A DNA stretch of 64,000 bases. Source: Steromphala cineraria. Its lineage: Eukaryota > Mollusca > Gastropoda > Trochida > Trochidae. Below the pieces are notes generated by a model, which saw nothing but the letters and a program-made list of their open reading frames with translations, did not search any database and was not told the DNA's origin. The translations under genes and the position numbers were made by a program. This document shows positions 1 through 13,273 of this stretch, piece by piece (positions within the stretch are counted from its first letter, which is position 1; each line of letters starts with the position of its first letter). Location: assembly GCA_916613615.1 (NCBI GenBank), contig OU744731.1:54938289-55002288 (forward strand), read 5' to 3'.

Positions 1-952
1 AATGTTGAACTTCTCAAGAGATAATATATACAAAATCTAAACTTCATAGCACAAAAACTTTTCAAGTTATTGTGTTTAGAAGGAATTGCAATAACTCATA
101 TCTCATGACCTTGACCTTTGACCTTCAAGGTCACACAATAATTGAACACTTTTTATTGAGTATAACAATCATGTATTGATTAAAAATGATCATAGTTAAA
201 ATTAAGCATTTTCGCTAAACCATGCTTAAGTCATGACCTTGCTGTGACCTTGACCTTTGACAGATTGTAGCCGAAACCTTTTCAAATTTTTTTACTTTTC
301 CAAGGATGATATATACCAAGTTAGAGCTTCATAGCACAAAAAATTTTCAAGTTACCGTGTTTACAAAGAATTTTGTGGTGATTTTATAACTCGTGACCTT
401 GACCTTTGAACTTGAAAGTGAACATGTCATAATGATTCCCTGGAAGTATTAACATTTAGACATGTTCATGAGTTCTGAAAAGCTAAATGGGATAAAGTTA
501 TACCCCAATTTAGTGCATTTTGTAATAACTCATATCTCATGACCTTGACCTTTGACCTTCAAGGTCACACAATCATTGAACACTTTTTTTTTAGTATAAC
601 AATCATGTATTGATTAAAAGTGTTCATAGTTAAAATAAAGCATTTTCGCTAAAACATGCTTACGTCATGACCTTGCTGTGACCTTGACCTTTGACGGATT
701 GTAGCCAAAACCTTTTCAAATTTTTTTACTTTTCCAAGGATGATATATACCAAGTTAGAGCTTCATAGCACAAAAACTTTTCAAGTTATCGCGTTTACAA
801 GGAATTCTTAGTGTGAATACATAGCTCGTGACCTTGACCTTTGACCTTGAAAGTGAACATGTCAAAATCGTTCCCCCGAGGTATGAGGAGTAAGGTATGA
901 ATAAGAGTTCTGGAAAGCTTAGGGGAAAAAAATTATAGCTAGTAGTACGAGT

Positions 953-986
<34 letters not shown>

Positions 987-1040
987 TGGAAACTTCACAA
1001 AAACTGATAGCAGCCCCGTCCTTAGACGGGGCTGCTAATG
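1..1040 (+). repeat. Interspersed repeat, near-identical inverted copy at 54133-55175
   Basis: This AT-rich repeat carries many copies of the phrase tgaccttgacctttgac. It contains an internal direct duplication of about 433 bp: the same phrase ttccaaggatgatatatacc starts near 299 and again near 732. It ends in a (GGC)n tract at 953-985 and a 28-base perfect-arm palindrome at 1009-1036. The reverse complement of nearly the whole block lies at 54133-55175 and looks almost identical base for base. The left side is cut by the window edge; the partner continues to about 55445. There is no coding potential. It is probably a non-autonomous mobile element of unknown class. Confidence 0.85.
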
Positions 1041-1752
1041 AAGATATTTAAATGTAAGTATGTATATATGTGAAAGAATGAAGATATTTAAATGTAAGTA
1101 TGTATATATAGCAATATAATATAAAATGAATGTATGTGATGAAATGTGAAAGACTGAAGATATTTAATGATAATGATATGATAAAATATATGTCTCTCTA
1201 AAAATCAGACTGCCAACTGTCTCTTTCTGGGCCAGTCCATTATTGTCAGAGGTATCTGGCTTGAGATTAGCAGTGCAATGGACCATAACTTTGTTGTTAT
1301 AAGCTGTAGGGGAAATGGGTTGTAGGGGTTTTGGGGTACTACCGACACTGTGATGCTTGCAGCCTGTATCAGGATGTGTATTAGAATAAACACTGTGGAC
1401 TCTAGAGGCATATCTGAACTCTGGTTGACCCCTTATGTGTGGTATTTAAAGGAATATAAGGGAGATACCATTGTTTAAAATTTAACATGATGTTTAATGT
1501 GATTGGGTTTTTGCAGCTAGTTGCCATGAAGATTTTAAGCAAATTAATTAATTATGTTTGTCTTATATATCTTAATTTTTTTTTAAAAACACTTAAAAAT
1601 ATAGAGCAACTTGCATGACAATCTTAAATATTCCGTATTCAAGATAATATTATGATTAGTAAGTTCAAATTAGAGAATTTATTTGATGCAAGTGATCACT
1701 TGATGAAAGCTTAAAATTTAATAATAATGATGTGTCATTGCAGCTGAAAGGT
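1041..1752. repeat. Repeat flank matching 43140-43600 in inverse orientation
   Basis: A short duplication (tgaagatatttaaatgtaag at about 1041 and 1078) is followed by sequence whose reverse complement is found at about 43140-43600. Examples are the phrase accccttatgtgtggtattt and the stretch around aagtgatcacttgatgaaag. It is the 5-prime flank of the tandem core array that follows. The short frames here are not genes. Confidence 0.7.
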
Positions 1753-2640
1753 CAATATGGCTGCTTTTGCGGCCATCTTGGATTCTAAAAATTGAAACGT
1801 CTACCTTTCTGTGCGGAATCACTATAGGTATAACATACTACAATTTAGAAAGTATATCTAGATTGGTTTAGGAGAAGTAGTCTTTTTCATGAAATCTAAT
1901 TGAAAATTCAATATGGCTCCCATGGCAGCCATCTTGGATTCTCAAAACTGGAACATCTACCTTTCTGTGAGGAATCACCTTGGGTATAACATACTACAAT
2001 TTCAGAATGGTATCTGGATTTGTATAGGAGGAGTAGTCTTTTTCGTGAAATCTAATTGAAAATTCAATATGGCTGCACTGGCGGCCATCTTGGATTCTCA
2101 AAACTGAAACATCTACCTTTCTGTGAGGAATCACCATGGGTATAATATACTACAATTTCAGAATGATATCTGGATTCGTATAGGAGGAGTAGTCTTTTTC
2201 ATGAAATCTAATTGAAAATTCAATATGGCTGCACTGGCAGCCATCTTGGATTCTCAAAACTGAAATATCTACCTTTCTGTGAGGAATCACCATGGGTATA
2301 ACATACTACAATTTCAGAATGGTATCTGGATTCGTATAGGAGGAGTAGTCTTTTTCATGAAATCTAATTGAAAATTCAATATGGCTGCCATGACGGCCAT
2401 CTTGGATTCTCAAAACCGAAACGTCTACCTTTCTGTGAGGAATCACCATGGGTATAACATACTACAATTTCAGAATGATATCTGGATTCGTTTAGGAGGA
2501 GTAGTCTTTTTCCTGAAAGTTTACGGACGGACGGACGGACAGACAGACGGACGGACGGACGGACAGACAGACGGACGACGGACGAAGCGCCATGACATAA
2601 GCTCACATTTACTTTGTAAAGGTGAGCTAAAAATCTTGTA
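1753..2640 (+). repeat. Tandem core repeat (about 156 bp x 5) with ACGG microsatellite tail
   Basis: Five tandem units of about 156 bp begin with caatatggctgc near 1753, 1911, 2068, 2222 and 2378. Each contains gccatcttggattctcaaaa and ctacctttctgtgaggaatc. The array ends in an (ACGG)n/(ACAG)n microsatellite at about 2523-2577, then a short end containing cgccatgacataagctcaca. This is the layout of bivalve pearl-type elements. The inverted copy at 41640-43140 has about nine units. The Val-Arg-Pro-Ser translation of the microsatellite is an artefact. Confidence 0.8.
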
Positions 2641-3262
2641 AGTCATATTTATTTGTAGAAGACAATTTCACATCTAATTTACGTAAATACTCGTTAAATA
2701 ACCTATCAAACATTATCAACGAACTGTCATTTTGACAGCTAAAGGAAAGTTTCCAAAATTATGTTTGACTGATTATTGTCCAGTTTTATATCACACTCCA
2801 AACTTCAAACCTTCCTACTGTCAGCTATCAACATCTATTGGCTTAAACTTTGCCATTTGAAAAGTTTATGTTGTGGGGTAATGAATTGATGTGTTTCAAA
2901 ACCAGATTTGTTTTAAAGTAAACAAGTTGAATCTAAGATATTAACAGTTGTTTGAGAGGCAAGTTGGAGATATCAAGAAGACAAGTAGTTTTGGTATAGA
3001 TTCTAATACCGTTTTCAAGCTAATGGGAAAATGGTAGTACAGCAATTTATCATCCAAAACTGTGTTCCACAGGAGATATTGCTTTGACAGTAGATTTTGA
3101 ACAATGCCCTGTCAACAGAAGGGACATGACATCACAAACATTTTGCATCATCAGAAATGACGTCACATTGTTATGACGTCACTGGTTTAGGAGTTTTAGA
3201 GCTATGCAGTGTTCAAAGATGTACATTTTTCAAGCAAATGTGATAAAAAATGATTTTGGATG
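2641..3262. other. Intergenic, nothing recognised
   Basis: AT-rich sequence downstream of the PDCD11 gene, with no open frame, RNA gene or repeat that I recognise. A few TGACGTCA-like tetramers (tgacgtcac near 3160-3180) are present but isolated. Confidence 0.5.
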
Positions 3263-3412
3263 ATAAATAGAATCACACCCTCGTGTCTTCTGATATCAAA
3301 TATATCAACACTCGTTGATAAAAGTAAAATATCCTTGGATATTTGTTACTTTTATCAACTTGTGTTGATATATTTGATATCAGAAGACACGAGGGTGAGA
3401 TTCTCTATTTAT
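3263..3412. mobile_element. Palindromic fold-back MITE
   Basis: Two arms of about 70 bp are almost perfect inverted copies with almost no loop. The left arm begins ataaatagaatcacaccctc and the right arm ends gagggtgagattctctattt. The block is non-coding and would fold into one long hairpin. It resembles fold-back miniature elements. Superfamily unknown. Confidence 0.75.
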
Positions 3413-3599
3413 GCATACATGATGATGAGATAACAATAACAGTAACAACAGGATGAGATAACAAATGCATCTTACTTAACAACAACATATAAGAATCTAT
3501 ACCGAAATGTCGCTGCATTCTATAATAAAGAATTTGATAATCCACAAACTCCTTGTCTTCAAGATATTTACTCTTTCCATGATCTCTCAACTAGCTAGT

Positions 3600-4737
3600 T
3601 TGCTGAAATGTAGACAACACAACCACGTTCTCTTCAGAAAGTTTTATTTTCTTTGATATCAGAGCCAATTCGAATCAGCTTTTACAAAGTTAAAACAGGT
3701 TTTCATATGTTGCAGCGAAGGATTTTGTAATGACACATCAATTGAAATAAGATTTCATTTAAGAAGAAATTTATTATATCTGCAATTAAATTTGGTAGAA
3801 ATTTGAAATTAAATCGATTCTCACGATTGAAAAAACACATCATCATCCACAATAGTCTTAGATTCTCTGAGCAAACAACTTATTCATACATCGCACAATC
3901 ATATATTATACAATCAATATACTTCAAAATCCTTCATCTCCCTTTCCCAACATTGGTTTTTACAATATCTTTTTCAATAGAGAATTTTGTTTAATTTTTT
4001 TTCTACCAAAGTACCTGTCCGTTCTTTAAATCTGAAAGCACCATAACAATCAGTACGTGTCCTTTAATTGTATAGGAATCCATCAATGTAGACTCAAGCA
4101 CAGTCAGGCTTTCTTGTAATGGTTCTAAACACATTAGTTTTGTGAAGTCCTAATACAAGTAAGTCTGCCTCTGCGTACCATTGAATATTACCATCTGTGG
4201 TTATTGGATCTTTATACTTGACAATCTGTCTAAGACCTCAAATCTTATCTACATAAGCATCCTCAAAGCTTTCAGTCTATTGTCTTGATACATCCATAAA
4301 CATCAGTCTCTCCCAACTCTGTCTCACTGACCATCTGTCTGTAGCCTCCAACCTCCGTAGCCTCCAACCTCATCAACATTACAGCCTCCTCAAACCTCTC
4401 AGTTTGTTGTTTTGAAAACTCAACAAAATTCAGTTTCTGTGAATTATTCAAACATCAATAACCTTTTTGAAACATCAATAACCTTTTTGAAACATCAATA
4501 ACCTTTTTGAAACATCAATAACCTTTTTGACATCTGCATCCTGTAATCACATCAGCATCTGTGTCCTCGAACACCCATAAACTTTTTCTATATGAGGCCC
4601 ATATCACATCAGTCAGTTTCTGTGATTTTGTCAAACATCCTGAAATGTTTAGACAAGGTATCGCCAAACAACATCAGTTTGTTTCCGTCATTCATCAAAA
4701 ATCCACAAATGTTTAGACTTGGTATCCCCCAACCACA
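3600..4737 (-). other. Probable PDCD11 3-prime UTR and downstream flank
   Basis: Sequence directly after the PDCD11 stop codon on the minus strand. Candidate AATAAA poly(A) signals on the minus strand lie at 3643-3648 and 3770-3775. It includes a four-unit 20-bp tandem repeat at 4449-4530 (unit aaacatcaataacctttttg). Where the transcript ends is inferred, not shown. Confidence 0.4.
4449..4530. repeat. 20-bp tandem repeat x4
   Basis: Four consecutive copies of aaacatcaataacctttttg, almost without mismatches, the last one shortened. It lies within the probable 3-prime UTR of PDCD11. Confidence 0.9.
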
Positions 4738-7700
4738 TCAGTCAGCTTCTGTGAAGCCCTGAGCCTCTACGTAATCGACTGCCTTCTGCTTCACTTTCTC
4801 CACCAACTTGGAGTCCCCGTGCTTCCTCTCAAACTCCAGATACTTCTTGAAGAAGAACTGCATCTTTTTAGAGGACATCTTCATGTGAATCACCCTCTCA
4901 AACAGCGACCTGAAGAGTAAACAGTTACAACTGGTCAATAGCGGGTATGAAAACTAAAACTCTTGCTCAAGAGATCTGATTAGCTACGATTAGAAAATAG
5001 TTGGCTTTGAATAACAGTGTATGAAACAAGCCTGAAGGCTAGCCAGCCAAGAGTAATATTTTGATTATTTTAATGGTAAAATTGAAGAAAGACCTTAATT
5101 ATGAAACAATCACAATTATTGTTAGTAATTATAAGAAAACTTACCTCTAAACCAACCTTGACTTATATCTCTCTTTCGGAGAGATCGTACAGAGTGTGAA
5201 AAATAAATTATTTTTAGTGGTCTGTGTGTTGTTCTTCCTGAATTATCTCCCCTTGAGTTATCTCCCTTGGATTTTCAAACTCAGCTGTCATTCTATTCGA
5301 TGTAAAGAGAGCTGGATAACGGGGAGGAGGGAGGGAGTAATTCGTTGGTTTAGAGGTAAGTTTTCTTATAAATACTAACAATAATTGTGATTGTTTCATA
5401 ATTATTGCAAAAAAACTTACCTCTAAACCAACATTGACAGAATACCACGTAAGGAGGAGGGTATCCAGCCCTCATTAAACGGTAGAATTCATCTCCAAAT
5501 TAGCGGATTCTCGCTTAATTTATCAGAATAAGGGGAGATAATTCTTAAGAAAACGGTAAATTCCATAATTTTCATCCCAAAATCACCCAATTAACGGTAA
5601 TTTTTGCCGATCTTTCGAGGAGAATGAAATATAACAGTCCCAAATCTTAAGAATGGGTCTTAGGACCTCAACACGAACTGGAGAAATACCCCAAAATAAA
5701 AGGGCAAAATACGTAATTCTGGGTGAATTCGGGAGAGCTAACCCTTAAGCGGGATTTAATATCGGAATTCACATAATTTCAAGAACCTGTACTCTCCACT
5801 CTGAACTAAGTTACAGGGCAAGGAAGGTGCTGAGGAGGATTAATATTCAACTTGAAGGAATTAGTATTCCCAAAGAGTGATTATACCAGTACCACCACAA
5901 CAAGAACTAACAGGTTCAGGGAAATTATGCCCACCTTGGGAAATGGTTGAAGTCTACCATCTATGTTGATAGGTCGCAACTGGAACAACGCGCCCTCGGG
6001 AACCTCCCCCTTGCGATGAGGATAGGTCCCTAAGATAGGCCCTGGTGAAGGAACTAGAGGACTTCCACTGACAGGAGGCTACAATCTGGTCGATAGATAC
6101 GGACTTCCAAGCCGCCAGCGAGGTGGACAGCGCCCAAATTTCATGAGGAGAAAACTTGGAATCCACGGACTCCTGGTCTGCTGTGGAATAGGCTAAGGCG
6201 ATGGTCTTGTGGAGCCAGGACACAATCGTGTTCTTGGTAATTTCTGTGGCTAGAGCCAGCTTGCAGGGAATAAAGAGGCGCCTTCAACCATTCCTGATGG
6301 AATGAGTTCTGTCTAGATACCATCGTAGAACTCGAATCGGGCAGAGGAGGCGCGCCTTGTCCTTAGCGTCAGCTGGAACAGGGAGAGCCGGAAAGGAGTA
6401 CACCCTGGCCCCTAACGGACCTGAGACAGTAGACTGGTTCTAAGCGAGGAACTCAGACAAAGCTCTAAAGAACACTAAGGCATATTTGTGGGCAAAGTCA
6501 ATAGAAGAGACATCTATGGCATGTAACTCCGAGATTCTAGCGGCAGAGGCAAAGGCAATCAGAAGGCAGTCTTCCAGGCCAGGAACTTGAGAGATGTAGC
6601 GTACAAAGGTTCATAAGGCGCTCGTTGTAAAGACTGTAGCACGTGCAGCAAGTCCCATTTGGGGAAGGTGATAGATTTTATGTCCTGCAACTTATGGATT
6701 TCAACAGTCTCGTGAGGGTTATGTCAGCTCCAATGGATAGGCCTTGCAGTTCAGATACGGAGGCAATGGCAATGGCAGATCTGTAGCCTTCAATAGTGCT
6801 GGCTTTCAACTTGCGATCTTGGCGTAAGTGGTTAAGGAAATCTGCTATCATAGGTATGGAAAGCAGGAGACCAGCTTATCCTCTATCTCCTCTCCACTGC
6901 TGGAACTTGATCCACTTATGGTCATAGAGGGCAGAAGTGCTAGGTCTGATTGATCTTGAAATAGATCAGAAGTGTCCTGCGCATAGCTGCGCTCCTGCAG
7001 CGCTCTCTGGATATTTTCCAAACGTGAAGATTGAAGGATTGTAGGTTCACGTTCTCCGGGCTGCCACCTCGGCTGTTGGAGCAGATTCCACCAAAGGGGG
7101 AGTTGGAGCGGAGGTTCCAAGAGAAGATCGAGCAGCAATGGGAACCATGATCTTTTGGGCCATGTTGTGTAGCCTGACCTTGTTGAGGACTTCCGGTATG
7201 AGCTTGAAAGGGGAGGAACACGTAAGCTATGAGGTTCTCCCAAGATATTGACAAGGCTTCCACGGCTACTGCCTGGGGATCTGGAACTGGGCTCACGTAT
7301 GTTGGAGTCTGAAGTTCCATGACTTGCGGATGGATCGTCCATTCTGAGGACGTGATAAGCTTCTGACGAGACAGTTCAGCTTCCCAGGAATGTGTCTGGC
7401 TTGTAGCGTTATGGACCAAGCGTCTATCAGAATGTAGAGATCCCTGGTTAGTTGCATCGACGGGGCTGATCTCATGCCTCCCAGCATGTTAATGTAGGCC
7501 ACTACAGTTGAGTTGTCCGTTGCTATCAGTATGCTTGAGCCCTGTAGAGAGACTTTCCAAGAGCGAAGCACCAAGATCACCGCTTTTATTTCTAGCAGAT
7601 TGATGTGAAGCTGTGAGTCGACTTGGTCCCAAGAACCGCTCAGGGTGAACTGCATCCAGTGAGCGCCCAAGCCCTGGTTCGACGCATCCGTGTAGATCGT

Positions 7701-10700
7701 GTGACGCGGAGGGGGAAGAGTGAAAGGACAACCCGTCATAACATGCACACTGGAGCTCCCGGCAGACTACCTTCGTTTGGGTGATCTTGGAATCCAGGGA
7801 GAGGTGGCGACAACTGTTTACCCAGGATTGAATGTGGCGTAGATTCAGGCGGCCTCTGGAGGTGAACGATTGGATCCAGGTGAGAGATCCGAGAAGGGAC
7901 ATCCACATCCTGAGAGAATGCGTCTTGTTGCTGTTCGATAACTGTAGGATGAGAGCCTGAATCGAAGTCCAGCGGGATTCCGACAGGGCAATAGTGGCTG
8001 AGGTCGTATCTAACATGGCTCCCAGGAACATGATGCGAGACGACGGTATGAGCTCCGATTTGTCCTGATGGATAATCTAACCCAGGTGTGAGAAAACATG
8101 TATGACCAGATCCATATGATGTAAAGGATGGCTTGATCCTGATGGCGGAGCAGGAAGTCGTCAAGGTACCCATGGATGAAAACATAGCGAAGGTGCAGGA
8201 ATTGAAGGACAGGAGCCTTAACTATGGTAAAGAGCCAAGGTGCCACTGAGATTCGGAAGGGGAGCACTTGGAACTGGAAGCGGCGGCCATTGAGCGCGAA
8301 GCGAAGATACCTCCGGGACTTGGGATGAATCGGGATGTGCAAGTAGTCATCCTTTAAGTTGAGTCTTGCGAACTTGGAATGCGGGAGGATCAGCTTGCGG
8401 ATGTTGTTGAGAGACTCCATGGTGATCTTGGGAGGCCTGCTTAGGAATGATTTGTTGAGCACCTTGAGATCTATAATCATCCTCATTTCTGTCATGTCTT
8501 TTTGGGTACCAGAAAAACGGGAGAGTAAAAGCCTGGAGATTCGTCGGCGGGATCCAACTCTGTGACAGCATTCTTTTCCAGTAGCTGCACGATGGCTGCG
8601 AGCGTGGCTTGAAGATTTTTTCCCTGGAGGAAAAACCTTTTTCCCTGTGGATGAACGGCAGTCGGGGGAATTCAATCCCACTGAAGGATATATCCCGAGG
8701 CTATGATCGACAGGATCCACTGATCGTTGGTGATAGTCTCCCAGTTCTGAAGGAATATCCCCAGTCGGCCCCCCACGGGCGAGAGAGAGATCGGCTGGGG
8801 AAAGGGAATCGTTGAAGACAAGTCGATGGACGGAAGCGGTCGTAAGGGTTGGTTGTGTTGACGTGACGGAGCATGGCAGTCAACGTCTGTAGCCCCCTTT
8901 TTGTCCATGAAAGGATCTTGATTGCTCCTTGTTGGTGGACCTTGGCTGCTCTCTGGACTGAGGGGGGTGAAAATCTCTGCGTCCCCGATGGCCGCCCCGG
9001 TACTGCAAGGATGGCGGAGGAGGGGCAGACTGTATCGACGGAGGGTTAGGCCTAGGGTTGCTGTTCCCGCGACGCTGACCATGGAAGGAACCCCTCGATA
9101 GTAAGGCTTGGGTCAGCTTCAAGTTGAGTGACTTAGAGGTCATGGCATCCTGTGACCCTCATCCCCATGCGAAGCCCATGCGCTGGGCGCCCTGGCATTC
9201 TCGAGTGGGTCACGAGCAGTTGAACTGCTGGGCTCGTGCCGGCCGTGGAAAGCATCGGGGTCGCGACCCGTGCAACCTTGGCTAGGCAGAGGAGCAGAGA
9301 CAACCGCCCGCTCCACCGACATTCGGGTAGGGGAGTCAGGCCGCGTGCGACTCGTTGATTGGTTGGCCTCCAAGGCAGTGAAGCGTTCAGCAGACTCCTT
9401 CTGAGTGGCAGCCATAGAAGAGGTTAAGGTGGCTAGCATGGTCTTAATTTGATCTAGCTCTGAGGGCTTTGGCTCAGGAGTAGAAGCGGGAGGGGTTTTG
9501 GACTTCTTACTAGCCGTCGGGGTGGACTTGGCCGTAGCCTTACGCTTAGGGGTCTTAGGCTTGGTCCTAGTGTTGTGCATAACTTGCCAGTCGTCAAGAG
9601 TTAGATGATTGCACATAAGACATCGCTTGGTAAAAGTGCAAGAGGACTTATCACAACAAGCGAAACACAAAGAATGAGGGTCACCTTTACACAGGTATCG
9701 CTGACATTCTACACACTTCTCCTGAGTGGAGGACATAATGGAGAGTAGTAATCAACACGCCAGGAAAAATCTCACCCAAGTCAACTTCCAGGAAAACACA
9801 TGTAATCCTTTAGAATCACAAGAATAATTCACGGGAGAAGTAATCCAAACTTGAGTAACAAAGATTCACACTAAGCACGACCGTACTCGCTGCGTACAGA
9901 GAAAAGAATGACAGCTGAGTTTGAAAATCCAAGGGAGAACACTCAAGGGGAGATAATTCAGGAAGAACAACATGCAGACCACTAAAAAAATTATTTTTCA
10001 CACTCTGTGCGATCTCTCCGAAAGAGAGAAATAAGTCAATGTTGGTTTAGAGGTAAGGTTCTTAGCAATAATTAACTACCAGCCTCGATCTATTTCATAC
10101 ACTATTTCATTCTGTTTTCTTATTATTTGCATACAGATTGTATCATGTTGTATTTGGATATCATGTAACAGCTCTTACTGAAATCGTCTTATAGGAAATA
10201 TTTCAGATCCTGCAATACTTGTTACACAGTAGGGAAGAGGATATATATCTTGCTTTAAGATAACTTCTAAACCCTGTCATACGATGTTGAAATGTGGCTA
10301 TGTTACTTCTTCTCACCTTGCATCATCCAGTTTCCCGGCCTTGACCACCATGTCGATGTAGACAGACCAGAGGTCAGTTCGCTTCGGGTAGTTGGTGAGA
10401 ATGTTCTCGAACATGGTGCAGCCCCGCTGTGCGTCACCGTACTTGTACTCCAGTTGGGCAAACTTGGAGATCATCTCAATGTCTGTAATCAGTTCAACAT
10501 TACCTACTTACATTCATAACTACATAGCTTCACAATAAATAAGATAAGCCATCTTTTATTATTTGTGTTGACTTTAGTCTTACCCTGTCTTTACCCTTCA
10601 GAAACTTCACACAAATATGCTTATGTGCCTATATCACTACATAATCTCACTATCAATGATAGGCCTTGTTTTGGTACTTGTGGTGACATAAATCACCAAT

Positions 10701-13273
10701 TCAAACCAGTAAGAGGTTGTCCACTTTAAACTCTAGCCAGCAAACAAAAGTCAACAATGGCTTTGAGAAGAATAAAGAAATTGGAATAATTAATGAGAAA
10801 TATTTTTTATGGGTTAAAATCTTGAAAGCAGCAACAACTTATCACAGATTGTTACACTCTTGCATGATAAAAGTTTCAAATCCAAAGAACTCATTTTTCA
10901 TTTAACGTGCAGAGGACAAACCATACCTCTACGTAGTCAAGATCATTGAGATTAAACTATTTGACGATAAATGAGGTTGTGAGAGCTACTCACGGTCCCT
11001 ATCTTCTAGACACTTGAGACAGCGCTGGAGAAGTTTGCGGGCTGGCTCGACACGTTTGTTCCTGAAGAAGAACTGCCCGAAACCAGTCCACACACTCTTG
11101 TCTTGACTGAACTTCTTACACATTACGTTGTACAGCTTCTCTGCCTCCTGTGTACACACAAAGCACTGGTGAGCACAGGACAATGAAAAATGATTACTTA
11201 TCTAACAAATATATTCTTCCATCATCACCAAATTTACAATGACTGAAAAGCGTCATTACTTATCCAGACTTATAACTTTTACTTAACAAGTGGTGACTGT
11301 TAATCAAATGCTTCAAAAATCTTATACTGTCAACAAATGTAATTTCATACAAAACCCTTACCATTTTCATTGGAATCAAATTTGATGAATCTGTTTGGAA
11401 GCTTTAATTACAATAGCATTTGTTGGATTGGAATACAAGTGTCAGGGGTTTGTAAATAGATGTTTATCCTCGAGAAAGTCTGTTATATGGTGCCTATTCA
11501 ATAATAAAATCATAAAATGAAGTTGTGAAACTATTTCATAACAAGATGTGTTTGTGAAACACGAATGCCCCCGGATGCATCCTGCTCGCTGTGTCAAGGT
11601 CAAAGTCACAAGGTCAAATGTCATGGTGTAACTGAAAGGTCTCATCACAAGGGATCCATATGTCAAGTATCAAAGAGCTAGCTCTGACCAATCAAAAGTT
11701 ATGACCAAGGTTAAAGTTTTTGTGGACAAACGGACAGACGGAAGGACGGACGGAAAAGGTCAAATATCATGGTGTCATCTGAAAGGTCTCATCACAAGGG
11801 ATACACATGTCAAGTATCAAAGACCTAGCACTGACAGTATAGAAACTATAGCTAAGGTTAAAGTTTTCATAAAAGGCTCGCTGTGTCAAGGTCAAGGTCA
11901 CAAGGTCAAATGTCATGGTGTCATCTGAAAGGTCTCATTACAAGGGATCCATATGTCAAATATCAAAGACCTAGCTCTGACCAATCAAAAGTTATGACCA
12001 AGGTTAAAGTTTTTGTGGACAAACGGACAGACGGACGGACAGACGGACAGGTGAAAGACGATAAACCCCCGGAATCTGCGATTCGGGGGCATAAAAAGCA
12101 AAATCTTGACTTTAGACAACTCATGTGTTAAGAATGTTAAAATTGACCTCCATCTTGTCACTGCCGATGTAGATCTGCGCCATCTGCTTGTAGACTCTGA
12201 TTGGCTCGTTCTGCTGCACCGCCCGGTCAAACACGGCCTTCACAGACTCCGCCCCTCCGTACATGTTCTCCACATTGAGGTACGCCCCCCACACGTTCAG
12301 CTTCTCCTGCTCCTCCCTGGGGACAAGAACAGCTTATTGTACAACTTCTTCTCCTGCTTGAGGCTCTAAATAGAGCTTCATCTTACAGGGTCTCTTTTTT
12401 AAGGGACAATAAGAGCTTATTGTGCAACTTCTTCTCCTGCTCGAGGCCCTAAATAGAGCTTCATCTTACAGGGTCTCCTCTCTAAGGGACAATAAGAGCT
12501 TATTGTACAACTTCTCCTGCTTGAGGCCCTAAATAGAGCTTCATCTTACAGGGTCTCCTCTCTAGGGGACAATAAGAGCTTATTGTGCAACTTCTTCTCC
12601 TGCTCGAGGCCCTAAATAGAGCTTCATCTTACAGGGTCTCCTTTCTAAGGGACAATAAGAGCTTATTGTGCAACTTCTTCTTTGAGAACCTTCATGGAGC
12701 TATAGGCACCCAGCTCACGAGGTATCAGCAAGATAAACATTTAAAATAAGACATTGCCTTTGTCTCACGACACTTTGAAATATATTCTCCTGCTTGAGAA
12801 CCTAGATAGACTAGACTATGTAACTCATCAGGTATCATCTCAAGTTGTCAAAATGTCAAATGATATGAAATAACCTATATACTTAAAATACTGCTTATTG
12901 TACAACTGACAATTTAACTGTCAACACCACACAAGAAGCTTCTACTGCTGATCTGTGGGAGACAACATCAAGAACAGCGCATTGTTCAACTGATGAGATG
13001 GTAAATGTCTGCTTCAAGTTGAGTCAAATCCCCTCTGAAGGAAAGAGTGATTACAAGTATGTATGAAAGTAAAGGAGGCATCTGTCACCTGAAGGAGATG
13101 GTTTTGAGAGCTCTCTCCGCCACGGCCCGAGCCTTATCTATCTCGACGGTCTCCAGGTGGTGCGCCATGTAGCGGGTCCACACCAGGGAACTGTTTGGTG
13201 ACTGGAGAGTCAGTCGGTCGAAGTCCTCGCTTGTAAGGGGCACCTGTCCTCCCTCCAGCTGCTGCCTCTCATA
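4738..13273 (-). CDS. PDCD11 C-terminal HAT-repeat exons (five exons)
   Basis: These five exons (13273-13089, 12316-12148, 11147-10994, 10482-10317, 4909-4738) encode the half-a-TPR region that closes every RRP5. Visible family landmarks are [80 protein letters not shown] and [20 protein letters not shown]. This region folds into helical repeats and in yeast is required for small-subunit (A0-A2) processing. It is complete and highly conserved, so the gene does not look like a decayed pseudogene at this end. The last intron (4910-10316) is filled by a DIRS element. Confidence 0.93.

Larger units (their letters stand above)
5097..10075 (-). mobile_element. DIRS-type tyrosine-recombinase retrotransposon, decayed but nearly full length
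   Basis: The element runs on the minus strand: gag (9.7-8.9 kb), reverse transcriptase (8.7-8.0), RNase H (7.75-7.3), tyrosine recombinase (6.9-5.95). Inverted terminal repeats of about 155 bp lie at about 5144-5299 and 9899-10060 (shared tttcggagagatcg and gaattatctccccttgag). Just inside the left repeat, an internal complementary region (about 5335-5435) joins the two outer ends, running from ggtttagaggtaag to cttacctctaaacc. Split inverted ends plus this internal region are diagnostic of DIRS elements. The reading frames are broken by many shifts and stops, so it is a relic. It sits in the last PDCD11 intron in the same orientation as the gene. Confidence 0.88.

Noticed and set aside
2376..2641. 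Overlapping frames with Val-Arg-Pro-Ser or Thr-Asp-Gly repeats (also 41618-41892 and 11701-12230)
   Set aside because: They are translations of the (ACGG)n microsatellite and tandem repeat cores, recur in inverted copies, and have no gene structure.
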